A stretch of DNA of 64,000 nt from Limonium bicolor (lineage: Eukaryota > Streptophyta > Magnoliopsida > Caryophyllales > Plumbaginaceae), in the NCBI GenBank assembly GCA_023374045.1, contig CM041782.1, positions 255,215,810 through 255,279,809 of the forward strand, read 5' to 3'. The translations under genes were made by a program, and so were the position numbers. The notes beneath the pieces are model-generated. The model searched no databases. It was not told the origin of the DNA and was given only the letters and a program-made list of their open reading frames with translations. Each line of letters begins with the position of its first letter. Position 1 is the first letter of the stretch. Shown here one piece after another: positions 9,721 to 20,795 of the stretch.

Positions 9721-12700
9721 TTATCTCTCAACCCACATTCCCTCGTTATGGTCTGATCGTATATACTCACGATGACCTGTGACCTCAGCCTCTTCCAATG
9801 AAGTAGGAACAGTTGGAGGTTCATCTTCTGCATCATACTCATCCTCATCAACCACACCATACACACCAACTATTCCTCTTCTCCCTTTAAGCACAACAGA
9901 CCATCTAGGATTACAGGGATCAGTTACATAAAATATCTGCTTAACCTTCGTCCCAACAACGAATGGCTCAACCGTGGGAGTAGCTCTAGACAGATCAACC
10001 GTTTCATACCATGCTCCTCCTCACGGTAGCCATGAATGTTGTTAACCCAGTTACAGCGGAAAACACACATTTCGTAGCGTTGTAGTCCAATACCCGAGTC
10101 TTGTATAACACCGAAATATGATTGTTGTACTGAGACAGGACTATGACCCACGACACCGACGTCATATAAGTTTTGATCAGCTTCAAGCTCTACCCACTGT
10201 TTTGATTCGTTGACTTCTGATCCTGACGTTCTGTGAAAAAGGTGAATCCGTTGACATCGTACCCTCAATAGAAATTACATCCAGATTTGGTCACAATGCA
10301 ACTACTTTAATCAGTTCAGGCACATTCGTGGACTGATCGGACAACACTCTCTCTTTGAACCATCGGACAAATGTCCTATTCTGCTCATTTTGTAGTCTGA
10401 CGTCACTCATGTTTGGATATTGTGCTCTTAAAACACACAAGTGTTCATCAAAGTATGGTTCAACATCTTCAAGATGACTTAGCACAACTAAATGAGCTTT
10501 GTTAAGAGTGTCTATGTCAATTCTTTTCAGTTTCCTTCCAACCGTGCCAACACCCTTCAATCTGCCCTCGTGTCTAGAACGTGGAAGTCCAATGGTATCG
10601 ACACCTTCTAGGTAATTGGTGCAGAAGTCTACAACTTCCTCTGTGATAGTGCCCTCTATAATACTACCCTCTGGGTGACGACGGTTCTTCATTTTCTTCT
10701 TCAGGACACCCATGTACCTTTCGAACGGATACATGTAGCGAAGGTACAAAGGACCACACATCAGAATCTCTCTTACAAGATGCACGAGGAGATGTATCAT
10801 TATGTCGAAGAACGATGGAGGAAAATACATCTCCAGCTGGCACATTGTCACAATAAGATCCTTTTGTAATTTAGACAGAGTGTCCACATCAAGAACCTTA
10901 GACGAAATGGATTTGAGGAAGACACTGACGTTTGTGATTGTGTGTCTGACAGCATCCGGCAAGATCCCACGTAGTGCAATTGGCAAAAATTCTTGAAGTA
11001 GGACATGATAATCGTGAGATTTCATTCCTACTAATTTGAAATCTGTCATGGACACTAGGTTTCTTATGTTTGAGGAGTAACCTGATGGCACCTTGATGTT
11101 GTAAAGGGTACTGCATAGACTATGTTTCTCTTCTTTAGACAGAGTGTGACAGGCAGGAGGCAAGAATGTGCGTTTTCCACGTTCTTGCGGGCCAAGCTCT
11201 GTGCGTATGCCCAACTCAATTAAATCTTTTCTTCCTTTCAAATGATCCTTTGTCTTTCCTTTTATGTTCAAAAGGGTGCTAGTGATACTTTCACCCACGT
11301 TCTTCTCGACATGCATCCCATCGATACAATGTCTAACCTCCAGATGCTGCCAGTACTGTAGTTCCCAAAATATTGATTTCTTTTTCCAGACACTTTTTTC
11401 ACCACTTTTGGTTGGCGGCCCGAAGTTGTTCACAATATTATCCAACTTTTTGTAAATCTCTGTACCTGTCAAAGGCTGGCGCGCCATGCTGTGATCAGTT
11501 TTCCCATCGAACTCTTTCGCCATCTTTCGATACTTATGTCCTTTTGGAAGCATTTTTCGGTGGCCCATATACACGGTTTTCCCACTATGTTTCAAGCGAA
11601 TGCTACAAGTGTTTTCACCACAAATCGGACACGCCAACGCCCCCTTGATTGAATAGCCTGAAAGATTACCATAGGCGGGGAAATCATTGATTGTGCAGTA
11701 CAACATAGCACGCAAATTGAAGTCCTCTTTACTGAATGAGTCGTAAACCGTAGCCCCTTCATTCCACAAGAGTTGTAGATCCTCTATCAAAGGTTGTAGG
11801 AATACGTCAATTTTGTTGCCCGGTTGCTTTGGACCAGATATTAACAAAGACAACAAGATGTGTCTTGGTTTCATGCATAACCACGGCGGTAGATTGTAAA
11901 TAACCAAAAGCACAGGCCAGGTACTGTGTATGCTACTCAAAGTACCGTAAGGGTTCATCCCATCCGTGCACAAGCCTAGCCTTAGGTTTCTCGGTTCGTT
12001 ACCAAACTCAGGAAATTTTACGTCTATGTTTCTCCACTGTGGTGCATCAGCGGGATGTCTCAATCTGCCATCCTTTTTCCTGTGAACTGAATGCCACCGA
12101 AGATTCTCTGCGTCTTTCTCAATGGAGAACAAACGTCTGAACCTTGGAATGATGGGCAGGTACCACAATACCTTAGCTGGTGAACCTTTCTTACTACCGC
12201 TGATGTGAGTTTGTTGTTTCTTATACCGTGACGCTCCACATGCTGAACAGCTTTCAGCAAATTCATCCGATTTCAAAAACAGCATGCAACCATTTGGACA
12301 AGCATGAATTTTCTGGTACCCCATACCCATTGGGCACATCATTTTTTTGGCTGAGTACGTAGTCGTTGGTAAAACATTGTCCACCGGAAGAACGTATTTC
12401 AATAGTTCCAGGAGGTCAGTGAAACTTACGTCGCTCCAGCCATGTTTCGCTTTCAAGTTGAATAGCTTGAGGACGACACTCAACTTGCTTAACTTTGTAG
12501 GGTCACACCCGGGGTACAACGGTGTTTTGGATGAATCCAACAAATTTTCATGCTTGTCTGGCATGTTAGAGTAATGTCGTTCCACATCTTCAAGCATAGT
12601 CTCAATGTCATCATCCCAGAAATCTGGCACAACCTGACCATTATCCCCTTCGTCAGGCTTAATAACATCGAACGCACTCTGACCATGCCATCGGATTATG

Positions 12701-12912
12701 TCTTGGAAATCTTTTGTAAAACCGCGGCGGATCAGATGTTCCTTAATTGTTTCAACACCGCGATATCTCAGATTGTTTGGCAGTCGATACACGGACAAAT
12801 ATGTATCCCTTGTCTGTAGGTTTCAGATTGTTCGCCAACACCGTGCATACTTATCAACTCCTTCTAAAAACTTGTCATCCAAATTTCCGCTGTAAATCCA
12901 CGAACGTTCCAT
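9721..12912 (-). pseudogene. tnp2-like: tnp2-type CACTA transposase with several frame breaks
   Basis: The main open frame (10291-12798, 835 codons) shows a zinc-finger-like CPNGC/CSAC pair (residues about 167-187), the tnp2 domain with CTDGMNP at 277 (a likely catalytic Asp), CPICG at 390, DGMHVEKN at 493, and a DUF4218-like region with YLRYMYPFERYMGVLKK at 685-701. Upstream, an ATG at 12912 begins a transposase-associated segment with CPCIDC in a shifted frame. Downstream, an in-frame TGA (10288-10290) and about three frame changes separate it from a DUF4216-like C-terminus that ends at 9721. Several breaks equal loss of one G or A in a short run. The protein would cut and join element ends in the nucleus. 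As read it is inactive unless the breaks are sequence errors. Confidence 0.85.
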
Positions 12913-14350
12913 CTCCTTTTAGCTATTTATATGAAGGCAGCCATTTCATACCGTCACCCGTGGCAGAGTCTTTACACTTTTGTATCTTATCAACCTAAAT
13001 CCATCCATGAGTATTAAATCCCACCGGTGAACATGTTTTTAATATGTAATTTATTGAAAATTTCGGCAGCATCTCCCTACAGTTCTTCAAATGCACGATA
13101 TTATGATATTAATCAATAATATATGCATTCGAGAACAATAAAGAGATACTGCTGAAATAATCAATAAAGTACAATTAAAAACACATTCACACCCTAGGTG
13201 TGAGATTTAACAATCATGGACAGTCCCGACAGGGACTGCCGAAGATATCCTCTATTAGGTATATCTTGGGCGGATAACTATGTTTGGTAGTTTGTCAATA
13301 TTATATGTATATATGTAAATCTTACCTCTGGTAGACGATTAGCCGATGCTAAGACGGTTGAGGTCGGAAGCCAAAATAAAGTCGTAGTCCTGATGCATAA
13401 ATGAAAAACGACAACATTAGAATTCATCAAAAAATCAAGGTTAAATGCTAGCTAAACCGCGGCAAAAAATCGACAGTATCTCCCCTATATTTCTAACGTC
13501 TCCAAATCAGTTTTATCAAAGTCAAATTTGCACGCACCATCTAGAACTAGTAACATAGATAAACTTATCTTATTCTACTATATATGAAGTTTATTTATGA
13601 CCTTCTCTGCAGTACTTCAGATTGAAGGACTGAAACTAGTCATTCTAGAACCATTAAAATACCGAAACTCATCTTATTCTTTCTGGGGTTATAACAATAG
13701 CATTGTTGATTCTTGTCACAGATTGTGAATCAAACGAGAGCATCTGGCATAGCAGATTGAGCAGTTGAAAATGAGCTATTTTCAGGAATCGGTAATATAC
13801 TTGAACTTACTTTCTTTCCTGTGGCAGTTTTAAGTAGTAGCATTTTTAAAACTACACTATTATTTATTAATTGTAATCTAATGCTAAGAATAAATAAATA
13901 CAGCAGTTTACAGTTTGCTTTGCAAAATTACCGTTACTAAGCACCGAAGTGGGCAAGTAGTGTAGAAATCAGCCCACGAACTAGGTTGCAATTAACTGTG
14001 AATCTGGGCACAAATATATGAACAAGGTTAGAACATTTGCCATTACACTCTCAGGATTCGATAGAAACGAGGTTAGAACTTGCAATCGAAATGCATGTAT
14101 ATGAACAAAGTTAGAAAAAACGACAATCAATCGATCGCATACCGAATACGCGATAGAGAGGTCGACGGTGAGACCAGTGGTAGATGGGTGGTGACCGCGG
14201 CGATGGGAGTGACAAGGTGGTGGGAGCGACGGCGGTGATGGCCGTTAGCAAGGTGACGGGAGAGAAGACGATTTCAGTGAGAAGATACCGAAAGAAGAGT
14301 TACTATAAGTACAGTGTGCAGAGTAAACGGGCAAATGTTGTAGTTAAAAG
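12913..14350 (-). other. CACTA 5' non-coding region
   Basis: Upstream (minus strand) of the transposase. I see no open frame or RNA gene. It presumably holds promoter, leader and introns of the element. The triplication boundary falls inside it at 13315. Confidence 0.6.
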
Positions 14351-14392
14351 GACATTAGATTACGGTTTACATGAAAACCGTAATGTAAAGTC
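14351..14392. repeat. Right subterminal imperfect hairpin
   Basis: GACATTAGATTACGGTTT pairs, with two mismatches, with AAACCGTAATGTAAAGTC across a 6-nt loop. It is one of the ACGGTT subterminal repeats. Repeated at about 26148 and 37908. Confidence 0.8.
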
Positions 14393-14443
14393 ACACTTTA
14401 AATGACGGTTCCTAAAGAACCGTAATCTAAAGTGTAACGAAAT

Positions 14444-14540
14444 AAAAAAATAGCGCGAAATTATTTGGCCTATGCTGGGTTTCGAACTCAAGATCGATGG
14501 TGTTGACTCATGTACCCACGGCCATTAAGCCATGCGTCTT
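14444..14540 (-). other. tRNA-like Pol III internal promoter remnant in CACTA
   Basis: On the minus strand TGGCTTAATGG (14532-14522) fits the A box TRGCNNARNNGG. AGTTCGAAACC (about 14488-14478) fits 9 of 11 positions of the B box. A run of seven T (14450-14444) follows as a possible terminator. Spacing is that of a tRNA or a SINE head. No full cloverleaf can be drawn, so it is tRNA-derived rather than a working tRNA. Copies lie at about 26241-26340 and 38001-38100. Confidence 0.5.
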
Positions 14541-14708
14541 ATTCGATCAACATATGTAACACATTAATATAAAGTTATTTTTAATCTAAAATACACTGAT
14601 AAACGACGTCGTTAACTATAATTAAGATTACGCGCGGGCGTCGAAAAAAATCAAATAACACGGGAAATATTTGGCGTCAGGTGAAAACGACGTCGTTGAC
14701 CATCAGTC

Positions 14709-14873
14709 GGAAGTAGGCGCGCCTTTTTTAGGACGGACTTTAGCTGACGGTTATTAGTAAACCGTAATCTAAAGTCCGTTGACCGTAAAGCGCGCGTCAA
14801 CACGGGACATTAGATTACGGTTTCACTGATAACCGTCATCTAAAGTCCGTCCTAAAAAAGGCGCACCTACCTC
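14709..14873. repeat. Right subterminal palindrome of about 165 bp
   Basis: Two arms of about 70 bp are near-perfect complements from GGAAGTAGGCGCGCC to the matching GGTGCGCC complement at the right. The core contains GTTGAC ... GTCAAC, itself palindromic, so pairing can run almost to the centre. Copies lie at about 26504-26668 and 38267-38430. Confidence 0.85.
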
Positions 14874-14987
14874 CGATCGATTATTGCTTACGGTTAATTC
14901 AATAAACATCGTTAATTAACTCCGGCCCTTCATATTAATTACGGTTTTTGTTAAAGCCGTGATTAAACCACCGTCATTAAAGGCTTC

Positions 14988-15000
14988 CGTTCCACCAGTG
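14988..15000 (-). repeat. CACTA right terminal inverted repeat
   Basis: CGTTCCACCAGTG is the exact complement of the left end and is followed by the ATC duplication at 15001-15003. It also occurs at 26779-26791 and 38542-38554 in the other copies of the unit. Confidence 0.9.
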
Positions 15001-16142
15001 ATCGTTGGAGATGATTTTGAACCCAGTGAAGAACACCAAGAGGAAGTATAAATAGTCTAACCAAGAACGGGAGACATTATAACCCTAAGGGGGATAGCTC
15101 AAAATACAATACCACAGGGCGGTGTAGTGGACACAACATGTCATAAACATTAGCCGGATGTAACGGCATAACCAACAACACCCAGGGGAAATCCTTGATG
15201 GGTGTCTAAGTTAACAACAGTCGAACAAAGCGTCATGATAAGAGCATAGGAGCTAGAATGAACGCTCGCAAGAAGGCACTGATTAACACCAGATTGCCTA
15301 GAGGCCCTCCTATGAACGGAAGCGTGATGCCACGACTTGCCATGGAGCCCAGTAATACCTCCATCCTATGGGGTATACCAGGAGTGGAAACATGTATAGG
15401 CAGCTTACAAGAGCATAGCTCGCACCAATTTGGCTTAAAAGCCATAAACCAAATACGTTATGTAAACTTTAACGATTGGAAAACCCCACACCAATTACTA
15501 ACAGGACTTGCAAGAGATATTGCTACATACAACAAATAGATCGACAACTGAACCACCAATTTGAGCTCAACATCATAAGTGGCTTGGAGTAATGGCTACC
15601 TCAGTGTCATTGTCTCAAGAGCATCAGTCTAGTATACAGTTGATAAAGCTTTTAATTGCCCTTCATGCCTTATGTAGGAATGGTAGCACAGAGGCACAAG
15701 AACTGTGATGATGCCAACACTGGCCTAGTCCACGCTTGGACACTACGGAAATCTGAGGGAAGGTACCTCTCGTTAACCAAAGACCACTGATGCGGTGGAG
15801 ATGTGAACCCTTAGAAAGGCTTCCATTTACAATAACAACCAAGCTTGTGCATGTAGTATTGCCAAGAGACAATCAAATAAGAAAATGAGATTTCCAAATC
15901 ACTACGCCTATAAAGAGGCTTTTAGAGCAACTGTGAAAACCAAAGATGAGTTGGTTAGAAACACACATAATACGTATAAGTGGATTGTATAAGCACATCG
16001 CTTATAGAGCAGAGAGACTTGAAGGAGTAAGTATACTCCATATGCAGTACATAAACAGATACTAACATAGTAACCTTGTCATGAGACTTATGAGCGGAAA
16101 CTAACCTCTCAACAAGAACTCTCACTTACCAGTGATAGAATA
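15001..16142 (+). mobile_element. B1 non-coding internal domain, right part (copy 1)
   Basis: Continues 7117-8971 after the CACTA insertion. It aligns with about 59691-60835 of B2. Small open frames here are not conserved as proteins in B2 and I do not call them. Similarity to B2 stops near 16142. Confidence 0.7.
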
Positions 16143-16243
16143 CTCTACAATTGGAGAACTTTTCACCAAAATTCTTTAGGCACTATTGGGCCCTCAAATA
16201 CCATATTAGAATTAATCACCATTTTATGTTCGGGGTATTTCAT

Positions 16244-16411
16244 AACATCCGGCAAACGTGCCGCAGGCTATCATGCCTTGAAAGTAACATCCGGCCAACG
16301 TGCTGCAGGCTATCATGCCTTGAAAGTAACATCCGAACAATTGTCCACATGCTATCATGCCATGAAAGCAAATCTGGCCAGTGTGCCGTGAGCTATTAGG
16401 CCTTAAAAAAT
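16244..16411 (+). repeat. 42-bp minisatellite, four units (copy 1)
   Basis: Units start at 16244, 16286, 16328 and 16370. Units 1 and 2 are nearly identical; units 3 and 4 are progressively diverged. The core is GCTATCATGCCTTGAAAG. Confidence 0.9.
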
Positions 16412-16746
16412 AAACGCCCGGTTAATATTCCTACACACTTTATACTCCAAATGAAAGAGGAAAATGGTTTAAACAAACATTTAAAAATTTAAAAGAAAAA
16501 CACAATAAAACCGATTGGCCGTAACCGGCCGTTATCTTTTTTTCAAAAAAAAAAGGGAGACAAAGTAAACCATTGGGAGACCGGTCGCTCCGGGTAAAGC
16601 CAATGAGGAAATAGATAACCAGATTGAACATTGATCAAAACAAGGTCATTCGGTTTACAATAGAATAACATGTACAAAAATCAAGGAACATAAAATTACT
16701 TATCAAAATCCTAGAAGATCCTATACAGGTTTTGTGTTGGAATCGG

Positions 16747-19133
16747 CTATCTTAGTGACCTCCTCACAGCCAGGTTCTTTTGCAGCTGATCTCTTAGTAG
16801 GATTAGAACGCTCTTTACAGACCTAGATTTCTTTGCAGCACGATGAGTGCCTCTAATAGCCTGGTGTGCATCACTCCCTGGTGGACAAAAGATGCCTGCT
16901 AGGACCAAAACATGTCTCACTAGGAAGACGGCCAAATCTTTCGAATTCCTCGAAGAAATTAGATTTCTGGGCTACCGCATTAAATTCCAGCTCACTATAC
17001 AAGCCATCGTCCAAAACTTCTCCTTTCTTCAAGAAATGCCTTGAAATGACCTGGTGGCAGCCGTTGGTTATCTTCCGGCATTGGGAGGCAAGGGTCTCCT
17101 TGAGGTAATCAATGACGGTGTCCTGTTTTTGCAGCTCCTCCTGAGTCTGTCGAGAATATGACATGAGTTTAGCAACATTTCCTTCAAGGGTTAAGACTTG
17201 AGCCCGGTACCGGTCACGGTGCGAGCTGACCCTAGAGAGCTCCTCGTTAAGCTTATCAATCCGGTCACTTAGTTTTTCAATGTGCTTTAGAAGGTTTTCA
17301 GAACCCGTCCCTGGCAAAGATATCGGTAAAAATCAGATGGACGGGTAGAAAGCAGAATGTATCAAAAAGAAACTAATCTAAATATAAATTTACCCTTGGT
17401 TGACAACTTTGCATTTTCATATTGGAGATGGGATATAAAATTCTCCAACACCTTCTCCTCCAACTTGGCTTTCTCATCCGCAAGGACGGTTTTCTCTAGG
17501 GAGAGAACCTTTTTCTGTTCCTCCAGCGTGGCATGATCTTGGAGCAAAGCCTGCTTTCTTGATCAAAAGAAGTCCTCACCTGGTCCTCCAAGCGGCCTTC
17601 TCCTTGGATGAACAGTTAAGTTCTTGGATAAAACTTGGCTTTATCCTCCACCAAAGCTTCATTTTCATGGGTGAGGGCCTTCTTCTCAAGCTCGAGGACC
17701 CGACCTCCTTTCAAAAGCTGTTTTGGCCCCCAGGAGGAGGAAAGATTATGGTGAGAGTTGAGAAGAGATTCACCTCTTTCTGATGAGCAACTTGTACCGC
17801 CTCAATAAAACGCCTAGTCAAAAAAGCCCGCATCCACTCATCCTTTTCAATAACAAGGCAATTCGTACCTGTTTAAAGTAGTGCCGGCTTGGAGGTTCCA
17901 ACTCTTAAAGATAGAAAAGTTCTCTCCGCAAAACTCTTTAACTTCAGCTTATATTCATCGCATTGCCGAATGCATTCTTGCCGGACGACCGCAATTCCTT
18001 GTTCATTGTGTCCATTTTTCCTTCACTTAAGACGATCTCGAGTGTATTTGATCAATGTAAGCGTAATGGGTAGACCGGGTCCGCCTTAACTCTTTATGAT
18101 CATTGTCGGCCCAGCTCTCTTCATATCACAACTTGGATTGAAGGTCACTTGTGTGGACCTCAGCACTTTGGGCCATGGACATCTCCTAAAAGGCACATAT
18201 TATCTGGTATTAGGTACCGGAAGCACGGCAAAAAATTCTCATCAGAAAGAAAAGAGATCCATACTAACCCAAAAGATGCCTTGCCACATGAAGTGAGTGA
18301 CGCATGATAGCGTCAGCTTCTCCATCCCCTATTTTCAGCTTGTCTTTGATTGCGGTGGTAATCGATGGTGGAGCAAAGATCCCATCAGGATGACCGGACC
18401 TCCTTATTGTTTCCTTCCAAACTTCAGAGTACTTAGCCGATTCACAGGAAATTGTAGGCAAAGGTTGGCCGAGGTGATAGAACCATCCTTCCTTCTGAGA
18501 AGGACCAGTAAATGACCCTTGTGCAAGAGGAGGAGGAAGTGACAATATCCTCTCTCTGTTTACTTCGAAGTTCAGGATTCTCAAGGACTGCCCGGTATTC
18601 CCTCACCTTTTCATGCACCACGTCTTTAGCCCCAGTAACGTCACATGAAATTAAGACTCCAGGATCTGTAGAGCCTTGTTTTCTTATGATATCTCTGGTA
18701 AATTAATTTCGGTTTAGACACGGTTTTCTTTTGTAATCTCTGTGTGCCAGAAGTTTGCGCTGCAGCAGCAGAGGAATAGAGACCGGACGCAACATCATTA
18801 TTAGGCACAGTTATCAGGGCACCTTCAGAACCTAATGCGAAAGAAACGCATTAGAAGAAAGGCATGCAAAGAAAGAAGAACTATCGGCAAAAGTAAAACC
18901 TTTATAGCCGGAAGATCGGTACATAAGCCCGTTTCCTCTAAAATGTTTCCACTGGCAGATCAGAAGAGAAGTAGCCTGGCAAATTAGGAAATAAATCACA
19001 AATTGGAGTCGAGTGATCGGACTCCCGTCCTGAACGAGAGCTAATGTCTAGACCCGAACCAGGGGTGAGGGGAAGAAAAACACGACGCCAAAAGAAATGA
19101 AGTATTCAATCCTTTCCCACTTTGATCTTTCAT
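16747..19133 (-). pseudogene. Coiled-coil protein gene remnant, multi-exon (copy 1)
   Basis: Minus strand. The last exon (about 17310-16747, stop TAG 16749-16747) encodes LSDRIDKLNEELSRV, then SQCRKITNGCHQV and a basic tail near KNLAVRRSLR. The exon before it (about 17880-17390) is heptad-rich (LEEQKKVLSLEKTVLADEKA), with a donor GTAAAT and acceptor TTGCCAG between them. Further exons carry GWFYHLGQPLPTI and SEVWKETIRRSGHPDGIFA (18264-18584) and GSEGALITVPNN (near 18830). An in-frame TGA lies near 18126 in all three copies. Long C-terminal coiled coils of this kind are known in plant 'putative gypsy-type transposon' proteins, but I do not recognise a diagnostic domain. In copy 1 the stretch MRAFLTRRFIEAVQVAHQ reads through where copies 2 and 3 have TAG. 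Confidence 0.6.
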
Positions 19134-19168
19134 GACTATCCTAAGCGTGTTACCTTGTTGAGAACGTG

Positions 19169-19171
<3 letters not shown>

Positions 19172-19223
<52 letters not shown>
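19172..19223. repeat. (AG)n microsatellite (copy 1)
   Basis: About 26 uninterrupted AG units, placed 40-90 bp upstream of the first ATG of the minus-strand coiled-coil gene. On that strand it is (CT)n, common in plant 5' leaders. Confidence 0.95.
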
Positions 19224-19226
<3 letters not shown>

Positions 19227-19860
19227 ATGACTTTACGGAGAACTAACTCGGGTTATCTTGGTATTGAAGCGTATCTTATTTCATGGGGGTGTTCCCATAT
19301 TTATAGTGTTTTTACATTAGTCCCGAGGTTGCCAACTTGTCTTTGTTCTCTTCCTGCCAGGCTGGCTCTCGTATATATAAATATAACTTCTAACCCTTAT
19401 TTACCGGACCAAGAAGATCGGACATTTCTACCCTCTTCTAGCTGTCTTGACCGGACGTGAACGTCCGACCACCGTTTATCCTTTCTTTTGACTATCCTTG
19501 ACCGGTCACAGGAAACCGGTCATTCTGTTTCTACTTAGCTTATTATGTCCGGTCACAGATGACTGACGATTTATGCTCTGCCTTAGCTTTACTCTGTCTG
19601 GCCTCAGGCGATCGGATGCTCCCTAAATTTCTTATGGCTGGCTCCTTTTCTTTCCTTCTCACCCACAAACCACTTACGGTGCTGATTTTGATTCTAGTCA
19701 TTCGGTCATCATTTATTCACATGACGATATACGCTACACTGGATGAGTATCTCATATCAAAACCCCGCTTTGAATGAAGGATAAAAATTGAATACGGGCT
19801 GCTATATAATCGAAGATGGGAACTAGGGTTCTATCGACCATTGTTAGCACTTTACACTTG
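19224..19860 (-). promoter_or_regulatory. Presumed upstream region of the coiled-coil gene, with palindrome cluster
   Basis: No gene seen. An AT-rich TATATATAAATATAA stretch (about 19372-19386) could serve as a core promoter. Between 19405 and 19560 there are GGACGTGAACGTCC, GACCGGTC, ACCGGTCA and other CCGGAC/GTCCGG words, a palindrome cluster like those in the LTRs. Counterparts at about 31013-31635 and 42829-43447. Confidence 0.4.
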
Positions 19861-20795
19861 TGATAGAGGATAAATGCAGGGACACGTGACGACGGAAGGC
19901 ATAGTGGGGAATCTTCTAACGGAGTTTCTTCTTCCCTTTTTATCTAATTCTTCAATGTGTTCTTCCTTTTTTTTGTTATTTTTGGAGTCAAGTTTAAGTA
20001 GTTAGACTAGCTCCTCAGATTGGGGTAGCAACGAGATCTTTTATATTTATTTTGTAATCTTTTCTCTAATTATAATTACAGTAATTTCATTCCTATTCTT
20101 CATGCGCTTTAATTCTGATCAGTTATTAAAGCAAGATTTGTAGTTTTCTAATCAAAATGTGGTGCTGAGATTAGTCAACAAGACATAGGAAGTTAAACCA
20201 GATTAATGACTAGAAGCATGGTTTCCCTATAGGTTTATCTGTCTCCAATAGGAATTGGGTATAAAGCGACAAGATTTGGGCATGATTTGCGGCTTGTTAT
20301 TTCAACCGGTTAGGATTCGTTGTTCAGGGACTGCTCAACGGATTAATTAAGATTCCTGAGTTTATTGTAGAATTAGGGAAGAGTTTATGAATATATTAAT
20401 ACAGTGAAGGTTTGCAAAACAATTCGGGGTGCTTCCTTATATTTAGAGTTTTAACCTTTATTTATTTGTTTAGTTTATTTTACTGTTTTATTATTTTATA
20501 TTAGTTTGTTGAGTCTTTCTTTTAATTAAATTAAGTAAACCTGAAAAAGTGATGTTTCCTGTTTTCTTAGTTTAAATTAGATTCTCAGTTAATTAATAAA
20601 TAATCAGTTATTTGGACAAGGTCCATGAGTTTGACAACCCCACTTAATTCACTATTCCACAAAACGATGGGTACACTGCCTAGGTAGAGATAGTAACATA
20701 TTACTACTACACCCGACTCTCAGATGACGTCTCCATCAATCCAAATGAAGCAATGTTGCTACTCGCATGATAAAACAAGCCATAAATGGTCCCAG
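19861..20795. mobile_element. LTR-like block, family F (copy 1)
   Basis: No gene seen. The order and wording (AGATTGGGGTAGCAACGAGATC, GATTAATGACTAG, GACAACCCCACTTAATTCACTATT, GGGTACACTGCC) resemble plant Ty3/gypsy Tat-type LTRs. I could not fix its ends. It may be the LTR of the element that carries the coiled-coil gene. Confidence 0.4.

Larger units (their letters stand above)
8972..15000 (-). mobile_element. CACTA (En/Spm) DNA transposon
   Basis: Ends are CACTGGTGGAACG (8972-8984) and its complement CGTTCCACCAGTG (14988-15000). ATC lies directly outside each end (8969-8971 and 15001-15003), the 3-bp target duplication typical of CACTA elements. Subterminal regions are full of ACGGTT/AACCGT repeats. 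A tnp2-type transposase and a second ORF lie on the minus strand. The homologous empty site, with one triplet, is at about 59691 in B2. Length is 6029 bp. Only the part right of 13314 is included in the tandem triplication. Confidence 0.93.

Noticed and set aside
15233..15872. Possible small proteins in the B internal domain, for example a 93-codon plus-strand frame at 15258
   Set aside because: The B2 counterpart (about 59950-60250) does not keep the frames, and indels between the tandem copies break them.
16244..16411. CRISPR-like array
   Set aside because: The 42-bp units are contiguous with no unique spacers, and the context is plant nuclear DNA.
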